64,000 nt of DNA from contig NZ_JBHSBI010000006.1 of the NCBI RefSeq assembly GCF_042650645.1, positions 310,001-374,000 on the forward strand. Reading direction: 5' to 3'. A program made the translations under genes and the position numbers. The notes beneath the pieces were generated by a model. The model was given only the letters and a program-made list of their open reading frames with translations, ran no database searches and was not told the origin of the DNA. This document shows positions 8,971 through 16,086 of this stretch, in pieces. The DNA is from Nonomuraea purpurea. GTDB taxonomy: Bacteria; Actinomycetota; Actinomycetes; Streptosporangiales; Streptosporangiaceae. Every line of letters starts with the position of its first letter. Position 1 is the stretch's first letter.

Positions 8971-9206
8971 CGCACCCACCCTTCCGCGCGCACACGATCG
9001 AGGAATTCCACCACGTCGGCCTCCACGCCCTCGGGGAGTTCGGCCACGATGTCCGCCACGGTCCGCTGCCCGTCGCAGAGCTCGACGATCGCCGCCGCCT
9101 CCTTGTTCAGCACGACGATCCGCTCGGGCACGATGAGCAGGTCCGCCTGACGTACCGGATCGTGGCGGAGCATCGCGGCACGGGACAGCACCGGTCGCCA
9201 GGTCAT
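8967..9206 (-). CDS. pqqD: PqqD, PqqA-binding RRE chaperone
   Basis: 79 aa, a normal length. It begins MTWRPVLSRAAMLRHDPVRQ and has the PqqD/RRE pattern (LLIVPERIVVLNKEAAAIVE, LCDGQRTVADIVAEL). PqqD binds the PqqA precursor and presents it to PqqE. Both ends overlap neighbours by ATGA, so translation is coupled to pqqC and pqqE. Confidence 0.93.
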   Translation of the reverse strand: MTWRPVLSRAAMLRHDPVRQADLLIVPERIVVLNKEAAAIVELCDGQRTVADIVAELPEGVEADVVEFLDRVRAEGWVR

Positions 9207-9874
9207 CGGTAAGCCCCGTCCACAGCGCCCAGCAGCGCCCACAGCACGTCGCACTTGTAGCGCAGCGCCGCGACGGCCTTCTCCTGGTCGGAACGGCTCT
9301 GCGCCCAGTCGAGAACCAGGCCCAGGGCCTCGCCGCCGTCCTGGCGACCCTGGGAGACACGGATCTGGAAGTAGCGCAGACCTTCCTGGTCGATCCACGG
9401 ATAATGGCGCTCGAAGGCGGCGATCCGCGTACGCATCAGGTCGGGTGCGAACAGTTCGGTCAGCGAGGCGGCCACGGCCTCCAGCACCGTGCCGTTGCGG
9501 CACAGGTTCACGTATCCGTCGACCGCCAGCCGCACGCCGGGCAGCACGTCCTCGCCCGACAGCAGCAGGTCGCGGTCGAGCCCGGCGGCCTCGCCGAGGC
9601 GCAGCCAGCGCTCGATGCCGCCCTCCCCCGGCTTGACGCCGTCGTGGTCCTGGATCCGGCGCAGCCACATCCGGCGCAGCTCGGGCGTGGTCAGCTTGCC
9701 GAGGATGAACGCGTCCTTGATCGGGATGTGCCGCTGGTAGTGGAAGCGGTTGAGTATCCAGCCCTTCAGCTCGTCGCGGCTCAGCTCGCCCGCGTGCATG
9801 CGCTGGTTGAACGGGTGCAGGTGGTGGTAGCGCTTCTCCGGTACGGCACGCAGCTCCGCCTCGAAAGCGTTCAC
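9203..9874 (-). CDS. pqqC: PqqC, pyrroloquinoline-quinone synthase
   Basis: 223 aa from GTG 9874, which overlaps the pqqB stop (GTGA). Conserved blocks are RYHHLHPFNQRMHAGEL, GWILNRFHYQRHIPIKDAFI, RRIQDHDGVKPGEGG, SLTELFAPDLM, HYPWI, YFQIRVSQGRQD and LRYKCDVLWALL. PqqC is the cofactor-free oxidase that closes the ring and completes PQQ. The usual HPFH is HPFN here, a small departure next to the conserved His; the other active-site blocks are intact. Confidence 0.95.
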   Translation of the reverse strand: MNAFEAELRAVPEKRYHHLHPFNQRMHAGELSRDELKGWILNRFHYQRHIPIKDAFILGKLTTPELRRMWLRRIQDHDGVKPGEGGIERWLRLGEAAGLDRDLLLSGEDVLPGVRLAVDGYVNLCRNGTVLEAVAASLTELFAPDLMRTRIAAFERHYPWIDQEGLRYFQIRVSQGRQDGGEALGLVLDWAQSRSDQEKAVAALRYKCDVLWALLGAVDGAYR

Positions 9875-10701
9875 AGGTCGATCACCATCCCGTCGGCGGC
9901 CACCTCGACGCCCAGCTCGGCCAGCACCTTGTGCTGTTCGGCAGCCGGGTCCACGAGGGGGTTGGTGTTGTTGAGGTGGGTGTAGAGGCAGCGGCCCGGC
10001 AGCCGGGACAGGCGCTCCATGGTGGCCGTGATCGGCAGGTGGCCCATCTGGGTGGCGGTCTTGGCGGAGATCCCGGTACGGCGGGGCTCGTCGTCGTCCC
10101 AGAACGTGCCTTCGATGATCACGCAGTCGGCGGCGGCGCAGGCCGCGTCCAGTTCGTCGGGCCACACGCCCATGGCGGGAGCGTAGATCACGGTGGCGGC
10201 CCCGTCGGTGAGGCGCAGCGCCGACACCCAGCCTGCGGAGCTCGCGGACTCGGGGGCGTCGGCGGCGTAGCGGGGCCGTTTGCCGGAAACCGGGATCGTG
10301 TCGGCGTCGGCCCAGGAGAGCTGGAGGTAGGGCCGCAGGAGGTCGGCGAAGGGCCCCAGCGCCTGCCGGACGGCCGGCGTCGCGCGTACCTCCAGCGTGT
10401 CGGCCTCCCTCAGTCGCAGCAGGCCGATCGTGTGGTCGAGCTCGGCGTCGGTGAGGATCACGCCCTTCAGCGGTGACTGCCGAGGGCCGGGGCCAGGACG
10501 CAGCCACGCGCACGCCTCGATCTGGTCGGCGATGTCGGGGGTGGCGTTGACGACGTGGCATCCGTCGTCCGTCTGAACGGCGAGGCTGGCGTGGCGCCGG
10601 CGGCGGCCCGGGTGAGCGCGCGCCCCGGAGCATCCGGGGCACGCGCAGTTCCACTGGGGCACGCCGCCACCGGCCGCGGTGCCGAGCACCTGCAGTCGCA
10701 C
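9871..10701 (-). CDS. pqqB: PqqB, metallo-beta-lactamase-fold PQQ biosynthesis enzyme
   Basis: 276 aa from GTG 10701. GGGAG lies just upstream, and the start is 13 bp after the pqqA stop. Signature blocks: LGTAAGGGVPQWNCACPGC with structural zinc Cys19, Cys21 and Cys24; LTDAELDHTIGLL, the degenerate metallo-hydrolase motif; and CLYTHLNNTNPLVDPAAEQ near the C-terminus. PqqB hydroxylates the cross-linked Glu-Tyr intermediate. Slightly shorter than the typical 300 aa. Confidence 0.95.
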   Translation of the reverse strand: MRLQVLGTAAGGGVPQWNCACPGCSGARAHPGRRRRHASLAVQTDDGCHVVNATPDIADQIEACAWLRPGPGPRQSPLKGVILTDAELDHTIGLLRLREADTLEVRATPAVRQALGPFADLLRPYLQLSWADADTIPVSGKRPRYAADAPESASSAGWVSALRLTDGAATVIYAPAMGVWPDELDAACAAADCVIIEGTFWDDDEPRRTGISAKTATQMGHLPITATMERLSRLPGRCLYTHLNNTNPLVDPAAEQHKVLAELGVEVAADGMVIDL

Positions 10702-10714
10702 GGCGACTCCCGGG

Positions 10715-10870
10715 TTACCTGGTGGCCAGGAAGTACGCCGACATCTCCATCGACGCCTCGACGACCTGGTAGTCGGGCTTGTGCCAGGTCGTCTCCTCGC
10801 CGCGGGTCCTGACCTTCTTCTCGTGGATCCTGCGAGGCTGCTTCTTGCCCTGTTCCTTCGGCTGGGACAT
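10715..10870 (-). CDS. pqqA: PqqA, PQQ precursor peptide (extended N-terminus)
   Basis: 51 codons plus TAA, with ATG at 10868-10870. The C-terminal half has the PqqA core: W29-HKP, then VVEASMEMSAYFLATR, with Glu42 and Tyr46 in the E-x3-Y arrangement cross-linked by PqqE. The first 28 residues are a basic extension (MSQPKEQGKKQPRRIHEKKV...) not found in the common 22-39-aa PqqA peptides known to me. It sits 13 bp before pqqB at the head of the operon. No dedicated pqqF/G protease gene is in the window, so excision of Glu-Tyr must rely on another peptidase. Confidence 0.92.
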   Translation of the reverse strand: MSQPKEQGKKQPRRIHEKKVRTRGEETTWHKPDYQVVEASMEMSAYFLATR

Positions 10871-11107
10871 ACGCGTGCACCTGCCTTCCGTAGGGTGTTA
10901 CAAACGACATGACCACCCAAGAGCGCGGGCGTCAATGTCCACCCGACGCCTCCCCTACCCAGCTCTGGACAAGGCCCACTGGAGGGGCGAGAAGGGCGCG
11001 TGGCGCACCTTTTGCACTTCGGGGTGTCCGATCTCCCGAGGCCCGGGTAGTTGGGGCGGGTGATGGACGTTCCATCCTGAACCGGACACGATGTTGGCGC
11101 TTGACAG
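10871..11107. promoter_or_regulatory. Divergent promoter region between pqqA and the hydrolase operon
   Basis: No open frame here looks protein-like. On the minus strand GGAAGG lies about 15 nt before the pqqA ATG. On the plus strand a perfect TTGACA occurs at 11101-11106, beside the first operator. It must hold the pqq promoter, but I cannot assign its -10 element with confidence. Confidence 0.4.
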
Positions 11108-11156
11108 CTTAGCGGTGCTAAGCCAGCCTTGAGCCGTAGCAATTTAGCGGCGCTAA
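11108..11156. promoter_or_regulatory. Two TTAGC-GGY-GCTAA operators before the hydrolase operon
   Basis: CTTAGC-GGT-GCTAAG spans 11108-11122, and TTAGC-GGC-GCTAA spans 11144-11156. These are two copies of the same dyad, 35 bp apart start to start. The first begins 1 bp after the TTGACA box at 11101-11106; the second ends at the AAGGAGG ribosome-binding site (11155-11161). This layout suits a TetR- or MarR-type repressor blocking the promoter. No such regulator gene is adjacent. Confidence 0.6.
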
Positions 11157-11167
11157 GGAGGTCGACG

Positions 11168-12037
11168 TTGGCAGGGACATTGACCCCGTACACCACCGGC
11201 ACGGTCACCTCGGCGGACGGGACGACGATCGGCTACCGGCGACTGGGCGAGGGCCCTGGCCTGCTCCTGGTGACCGGGGGCTACCTCACCGCCGAGCACT
11301 ACATGGAGCTGGCACAGGCGCTGGCCGAGTCGTTCACCGTGTACGCGCACGACCGGCGCGGGCGCGGCCTCAGCGGGCCGCCCGGCGAGGGCTATCGCAT
11401 GTCCGCCGAGTGCGAGGACCTCGACGCCGTCCTGGCCGAGACCGGCGCGCGGCTGGTGTTCGGGCACAGTTCCGGCGGGCTCATCGCGCTCCAGGCCGCC
11501 CTGTCCTCGCCGAACATCGACAAGATCGCCGTGTACGAGCCGGCCCTGTCCATGTACGGCGCCTACGACCTGTCGTGGATCCCGAGGTTCGAGCGCGAGA
11601 TGGGCCGGGGCGAGCTGGCGGAGGCGATGGTCACCTTCCTCAAGGGCGTGCGCGCCGACCGCTGGACGGACAGGTTGCCACGCCGGCTTCTCGTGTTCGA
11701 GCTCAACCGATACTTCCGCCGGCAGCGCAGAGCGGCGGGCCCCGGCGAGGAGTCGATCCCGGGCCTCATTCCCCTGCAACGCTTCGACGTGCAGATCTTC
11801 CACGAGATGGCCTCCAGCGACGGCTTCGCCGACTTGCGCGCGGAGCTGCTGCTGATGCACGGCGACAGAACCCCGCCGCCGGTCCACGAGGCCATGGACG
11901 CCCTCCAGGCGACGGTGCCGCATGCCGAGCGCGTCGTCCTGCGGGGCGTCGCGCACGAGGCGCCGGTGAACGGGCGCGGCGCCCCCGGACGCGTCGCGGC
12001 GCACGTGCGGGAGTTCTTCGACCCGATGGGGAGGTGA
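11168..12037 (+). CDS. Alpha/beta-fold hydrolase
   Basis: 289 aa from TTG 11168, chosen because AAGGAGG (11155-11161) is 6 nt upstream; translation begins (M)AGTLTPYTTGTVTSADGTTI. The nucleophile elbow GHSSG places Ser101 as nucleophile. YAHDRRGRGLSG is the typical strand-5 HDRRGxG block, and a catalytic His follows in RGVAHEAPV. It is likely a cytosolic esterase or related hydrolase. It is the first gene of a two-gene operon with the downstream hydrolase (GTGA overlap) under the TTAGC operators. Substrate unknown. Confidence 0.85.
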   Translation: MAGTLTPYTTGTVTSADGTTIGYRRLGEGPGLLLVTGGYLTAEHYMELAQALAESFTVYAHDRRGRGLSGPPGEGYRMSAECEDLDAVLAETGARLVFGHSSGGLIALQAALSSPNIDKIAVYEPALSMYGAYDLSWIPRFEREMGRGELAEAMVTFLKGVRADRWTDRLPRRLLVFELNRYFRRQRRAAGPGEESIPGLIPLQRFDVQIFHEMASSDGFADLRAELLLMHGDRTPPPVHEAMDALQATVPHAERVVLRGVAHEAPVNGRGAPGRVAAHVREFFDPMGR

Positions 12038-12690
12038 CGATCACGAACATCGCAGAGGAGAGCGTGCGGATCCCGGTCGGCGACGTGGTGCTGAACGCCG
12101 ACGTCGCCACGCCGGGCGAGCCGCACGGCGTGGTGCTGTTCGCGCACGGCAGCGGCAGCGGCCGGCACAGCCCGCGCAACCGTTACGTCGCCGCCCAGCT
12201 CCAGGCCGCCGGCCTGGTCACCGTGCTGGCCGATCTGCTGACCGAGGAGGAAGAGGAGCACGACGTGGTGACCGCCGAGCTCAGGTTCGACATCGGCCTG
12301 CTCGCCGGGCGCGTGGCCGCGCTGACCGACTGGGCCGGGACCGACCCCAGGACCGGCAACCTGGCCGTCGGCCTCTTCGGCGCCAGCACCGGCGCCGCCG
12401 CCGTGCTGGTCGCGGCGGCGCGGCGGCCCGCCGCCGTCCGTTCCGTCGTCTCGCGAGGGGGCCGCCCCGACCTGGCCGGCGACGCCCTCGGCGAGGTCCG
12501 CCAGCCCACCCTGCTCATCGTCGGCGGCGACGACTCGGTGGTCATCGACCTCAACCGGTGGGCGATGCGGCAACTGGCCGGGGAGGTGCGTCTGGAGATC
12601 GTGCCGGGCGCGTCACACCTGTTCGCCGAGCCGGGGGCGCTGGAGCAGGTGGCCCGGCTGGCCACGGACTGGTTCGGCACGCATCTGTGA
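12034..12690 (+). CDS. Dienelactone-hydrolase-like alpha/beta hydrolase
   Basis: 218 aa from GTG 12034, overlapping the previous stop (GTGA). A GTG about 30 bp downstream with GAGGAG is an alternative start. Pattern: VVLFAHGSGSGRHSPRNRYV near the N-terminus, LFGASTGAAAVLVAAARRP with the nucleophile Ser, LLIVGGDDSVV with the Asp, and GASHLFAEPG with the His. Such proteins are often annotated as phosphoribosyltransferase-associated or DLH-type hydrolases. A hairpin terminator follows its stop. Confidence 0.8.
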   Translation: MTITNIAEESVRIPVGDVVLNADVATPGEPHGVVLFAHGSGSGRHSPRNRYVAAQLQAAGLVTVLADLLTEEEEEHDVVTAELRFDIGLLAGRVAALTDWAGTDPRTGNLAVGLFGASTGAAAVLVAAARRPAAVRSVVSRGGRPDLAGDALGEVRQPTLLIVGGDDSVVIDLNRWAMRQLAGEVRLEIVPGASHLFAEPGALEQVARLATDWFGTHL

Positions 12691-12692
12691 AG

Positions 12693-12714
12693 CCCGCCCT
12701 TCCACGAGGGCGGG
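12693..12714 (+). terminator. Intrinsic-type hairpin after the hydrolase operon
   Basis: CCCGCCCT (12693-12700) pairs perfectly with AGGGCGGG (12707-12714) around a TCCACG loop, 2 bp after the stop codon. There is no U-tract, as is usual in high-GC actinomycetes. It may also serve the convergent phospholipase gene. Confidence 0.6.
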
Positions 12715-12772
12715 GCCGCCGGTCGGCGACCCCGCCTCGTTCAGGCGCCTTTCATCGAGCTGCCTTGTTCGT

Positions 12773-13306
12773 TCAGGAGTCAGCGGTCTGCGCGTTCAGT
12801 TTCGCCTCGCGCTGGACCTCTTCGATTTGTTCCTTGGTCACGCGCAGGTTCCCGAACTGCTTGACCGCCTGGTAGTACGTCCAGGCGAGCCCTTCACAGG
12901 TGGCCTTGGACACGCCGGAGTATCCGTTGCAAACCTGCAGCATATCGAAGTGGAAAGCGTTGTCGATGCGATCCTTGTTGGCCGGGAATTGGCTCACGGC
13001 CTTGTAGTTGCGGTACCCGAAATCGTGCCGCCGGCAGGACATGCGGAAATCGAAGCCGAGCGGCTGGTCGGGGCTGCTTGAGCAGAGGTCGGTGGACCAG
13101 TCGAAGGTGTAGTCGGCCCAGGCCCCCTGGTTCTGCCAGGCGCTGCGCCAGGCGGAGGCACTGGCCGAGGTGGACTGGCTGAATTGGGAAAGGGCGGCGA
13201 GTTTCTGCTCCACCGTCACCGCCGCATGGGCCGGTGCGGCGATCGCCATTGCGGTGGTGACGGAGATGGTGACGGTGGCTAGCGCGGCGAGGGAACGTCC
13301 AACCAT
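12773..13306 (-). CDS. Secreted prokaryotic phospholipase A2
   Basis: 177 aa from ATG 13306. Residues 1-28 form a Sec signal ending APAHA. The catalytic motif CRRHDFGYRNY has His94 and Asp95. A calcium-loop-like region precedes it (TFDWSTDLCSSSPDQPLGFD), and Cys pairs (LCSSS/SCRRHD and VCNGYSGVSKATC) fit the two disulfides of the Streptomyces-type enzyme. It hydrolyses the sn-2 acyl bond of phospholipids outside the cell. Confidence 0.9.
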   Translation of the reverse strand: MVGRSLAALATVTISVTTAMAIAAPAHAAVTVEQKLAALSQFSQSTSASASAWRSAWQNQGAWADYTFDWSTDLCSSSPDQPLGFDFRMSCRRHDFGYRNYKAVSQFPANKDRIDNAFHFDMLQVCNGYSGVSKATCEGLAWTYYQAVKQFGNLRVTKEQIEEVQREAKLNAQTADS

Positions 13307-13480
13307 GAGAACCTGCTTCTCTTGCCCGGGGCCGGAAAGGTGTCGAGGCAAGCTTCGCCTGACGATCCAACGATGAAGCGAAATGCCGGGTAACGCGGAA
13401 GCAGATCTCGCTCAATTTCCTTTGGAGTGTTCGCCGAAGATGGCCCTTTACAAGGGGTCTCCATTCTGTCAATGAGCTCG

Positions 13481-13948
13481 TCAGCGGATCGCCCTGCGGG
13501 ACCGCAGAAGGTGCGCCGACCAGCCGATGACCCACAGCAGAAGCAGCGCGACGAAGGGCACGCCCAGCATGAGCGCCAGCCCGGCGCCGATGTTGGGCCC
13601 GATCGTCCCGGCGGTCACGACCCGCCAGCCGAGCCCGGCCAGGGCGCCCGCGGTCAACGCCGGCACGAGCGCCGCCCACCAGCGGGGGTCGAAGCGGCTC
13701 CGCCGGGAGGCGCGTACCAGCAGCACCAGGGTGACGCCCGTCACCAGCACCGCGACGATGCCGATCACCCACTCCGCCCACGCGGGGAGCGCCGGCGGGC
13801 GCAGCGTGTAGTCGAGCGGGGTGCCCGCCGGGACGGGCGCGCTCAGATCGCCCACGAGCCACCAAACGGCGGCAGGGGTGGCCACCACACAGGCGATGGC
13901 GGCCGTCAGGAGGCCGCGCGCCGTGTTCCCCATCTGGAACAGTCTCAC
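13481..13948 (-). CDS. Small multispan membrane protein, unknown function
   Basis: 155 aa from GTG 13948 (an internal ATG gives MGNTARG). Four hydrophobic segments are visible: LLTAAIACVVATPAAVWWL, WVIGIVAVLVTGVTLVLLV, WWAALVPALTAGALAGLGW and LALMLGVPFVALLLLWVIG. A basic RASRRSRFDP loop lies between TM2 and TM3. No family recognised. High third-position GC supports coding. It is between the phospholipase and the oxidoreductase, same strand. Confidence 0.6.
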   Translation of the reverse strand: MRLFQMGNTARGLLTAAIACVVATPAAVWWLVGDLSAPVPAGTPLDYTLRPPALPAWAEWVIGIVAVLVTGVTLVLLVRASRRSRFDPRWWAALVPALTAGALAGLGWRVVTAGTIGPNIGAGLALMLGVPFVALLLLWVIGWSAHLLRSRRAIR

Positions 13949-14021
13949 GGCTCCCGCGTTTCCCGATCACCGGGGCGGTAAACGTGGCCCGCCCCCAGGA
14001 CGGGGACGGGCCCGGGCGTTC

Positions 14022-15107
14022 TTACGCGTCCTGGAGCGGCACGGGCAGGGGGCGTTCGCACGTGCTCGCGATCCGCACCCCCGCCCCCGAATGGGCGGAG
14101 GCCAGGAGGGACTCCATGATGTCGAGCACGTGGAAGGCCAGCGCCCCGCCCGCCCTGGGCTCCGTGCCCGCGGGGGTGGAGGCGAAGTCCGCGAGGCCGA
14201 CGCCGCGTCCCGCGCCCAGGTAGCCGGCCGACTCCGGGAGCGGGCGCCAGTCGGCGTCCCCGGCCGCCGACAGCAGCACGTCGCCGTCGAAGTGGTTCGG
14301 GTTCGGGACGACGAGCGAGCCGCTCTCACCGTGCACCTCGATGTGCGGCGACTTGGTGGAGACCCCGTCGAAGCTCATCACCAGCGTGGACAGCGCCCCG
14401 GAGGTGTGCACGAGCACCCCTGTGACGTGGGTGTCCACGGTGACGGGGATCTCCTCCCCCTGGCGGGGGCCCGAGCCGATCGTGCGCTTGGCACGGGGGC
14501 GGCTCGCCGCGCCGATGACGCTCGCGACCGGCCCGAGCAGCGTCACCAGGCTGGTGATGTAGTACGGGCCCATGTCGAGCAGCGGGCCGCCGCCGGGGAC
14601 GTAGTAGAAGTCGGGGTTCGGGTGCCAGCGCTCGTGGCCGGGCGTCATCATGGTCGCGGTCGCGGCGACCGGCCTGCCGATGAGGCCGTCGTCGATGGCC
14701 TTGCGGGCGGTCTGCGTCCCCGTCCCCAACACGGTGTCCGGCGCGCACCCCACCCGCACCCCGGCGGCGTCGGCCGCGAGGAGCACCCGCTCGGCGTCGG
14801 TCTTGGCCGCCGCGAGGGGCTTTTCGCAGTAGACGTCCTTGCCCGCGTCAATGGCCCGCAGCGCGATCTCGGCATGGGCGGCGGGGATGGTCAGGTTGAG
14901 CACGACGTCGACCCTCGGATCAGCCATCAGCTCGGCCACGCCGAGCACGTCGACGCCCGCGTAGGGGCGCACCGCCTCCCGCGCCCGGTCGAGGTCCAGG
15001 TCGGCCACGGCCGCCACCCGCAGGCGCGGCAGCCGTTCGATGGTCTGGAAATACTGCGCCGAGATGGCTCCGCACCCGACGACACCCACGTTCACCGGCT
15101 GGCCCAC
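14022..15107 (-). CDS. Gfo/Idh/MocA-family NAD(P)-dependent oxidoreductase
   Basis: 361 aa from GTG 15107, with GAGGGG 6 nt upstream. Rossmann motif VGVVGCGAIS is near the N-terminus; DVYCEKPLAA carries the family EKP motif; the C-terminal domain contains GGGPLLDMGPYYITSLVTLL, typical of the substrate half. It overlaps the ThuA-like gene upstream by 16 bp, so the two are co-translated. This pairing is typical of sugar or cyclitol oxidation operons. The sugar substrate is not known. Confidence 0.88.
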   Translation of the reverse strand: MGQPVNVGVVGCGAISAQYFQTIERLPRLRVAAVADLDLDRAREAVRPYAGVDVLGVAELMADPRVDVVLNLTIPAAHAEIALRAIDAGKDVYCEKPLAAAKTDAERVLLAADAAGVRVGCAPDTVLGTGTQTARKAIDDGLIGRPVAATATMMTPGHERWHPNPDFYYVPGGGPLLDMGPYYITSLVTLLGPVASVIGAASRPRAKRTIGSGPRQGEEIPVTVDTHVTGVLVHTSGALSTLVMSFDGVSTKSPHIEVHGESGSLVVPNPNHFDGDVLLSAAGDADWRPLPESAGYLGAGRGVGLADFASTPAGTEPRAGGALAFHVLDIMESLLASAHSGAGVRIASTCERPLPVPLQDA

Positions 15108-15790
15108 AACATTCCCCTCTCGATGATCGTGCGCACGCTGTCGTTCCGCAGAACGTCGAGGCTGTGGCCAGGGGTGGTGACGAAGATCTTCCCGTCGCCC
15201 CACCGGCGGGTCCAGATCGCCGGCGAGGTGACCTCCCTGTGCCAGGGGTCCCACGATCTGACCTGCTGCGTCGTGGTCGCCAGCACGTCGACGTAGTCGT
15301 CCGTCAGCACCCAGTACTGCTCGGTGACGAGGTCGAAGTCCGCGATGCCCTCGGTGATGGGGTGGGCGCTCGCCTCGGGCAGCATGGTGACGGTGTAGGG
15401 CACGAAGTTGTCGGTCTCGGAACCCCGCCTCTCGTCCGGGTGTCTGCCCGGATGGCAGGCGAACTGCCCGCCGATCAAGTGCAGGTAGTCGGAGGAGTTG
15501 CGGAAGGAGTCGGCGATGCCGCCGTGCCAGCCGGCCATGCCGGTGCCGGCGCGGACGGCGGCCTCCAGCCCGCGCAGCTCCGCCTGCTCAATGGTGCCCA
15601 TCGTGTAGCACTGCACGACGAGATCGACACCGGACATGAACGCGGAGTCCGCGTACGGTGCGGGGGAATCCGCACGGTGCACCTCGAACCCGTGCTTTTC
15701 GAGGAAGGGAACGAACAGGTCGGTGGCCGCCACGGGGACATGCCCCTCCCAGCCGCCCCGCACCACGAGGGCCCTTCTCGCTTGGGTCAT
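15092..15790 (-). CDS. ThuA-like domain protein (trehalose/sugar utilisation family)
   Basis: 232 aa. Blocks include LVVRGGWEGHVPVAATDLF, GTGMAGWHGGIADSFRNS, GGQFACHPGRH, HPITEGIADFDLVTEQYW and FVTTPGHSLDVLRNDSVRTI, which fit the ThuA glutamine-amidotransferase-like fold. ThuA/ThuB pairs in rhizobia convert disaccharides to 3-keto sugars; here the partner is the Gfo/Idh/MocA gene just downstream (16-bp overlap). Cytosolic. Confidence 0.85.
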   Translation of the reverse strand: MTQARRALVVRGGWEGHVPVAATDLFVPFLEKHGFEVHRADSPAPYADSAFMSGVDLVVQCYTMGTIEQAELRGLEAAVRAGTGMAGWHGGIADSFRNSSDYLHLIGGQFACHPGRHPDERRGSETDNFVPYTVTMLPEASAHPITEGIADFDLVTEQYWVLTDDYVDVLATTTQQVRSWDPWHREVTSPAIWTRRWGDGKIFVTTPGHSLDVLRNDSVRTIIERGMLWASR

Positions 15791-15859
15791 GCTTTCGCCA
15801 ATCGCTCAGGGGTCAACGACTCTCATCGTCGTACCCGATCAGGAACGATCGACGAAGGT

Positions 15860-15985
15860 TCAGGCGAACCGCACCCCCGCGGGCGTGAAGATCGACGCGG
15901 CGAGGCTCTGCACGAAGCGCATGATCAGCGCCTCCAGCAGCATCATGGCGGCCTTGGCAAGCACCGCAGCCAGGAACTCGGACAA
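15860..15985 (-). CDS. 41-aa helical peptide, likely membrane-associated
   Basis: TTG start at 15985 with GAGG 7 nt upstream. The peptide is (M)SEFLAAVLAKAAMMLLEALI followed by MRFVQSLAASIFTPAGVRFA. About 39 of 41 codons end in G or C, a strong coding signature in a region otherwise without genes. One amphipathic or hydrophobic helix fills residues 4-32. It lies between the P-type ATPase (upstream on the same strand) and the ThuA gene. Function unknown. Confidence 0.6.
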   Translation of the reverse strand: MSEFLAAVLAKAAMMLLEALIMRFVQSLAASIFTPAGVRFA

Positions 15986-16086
15986 CTCTCCACCTCACGG
16001 TACGGAACATCAGTTATAGGCATGATTCAGCCCAAAGGTGTCTATATGGGTGTGAAGAGTATATCGAGATGGTGAACGGCAGATGA

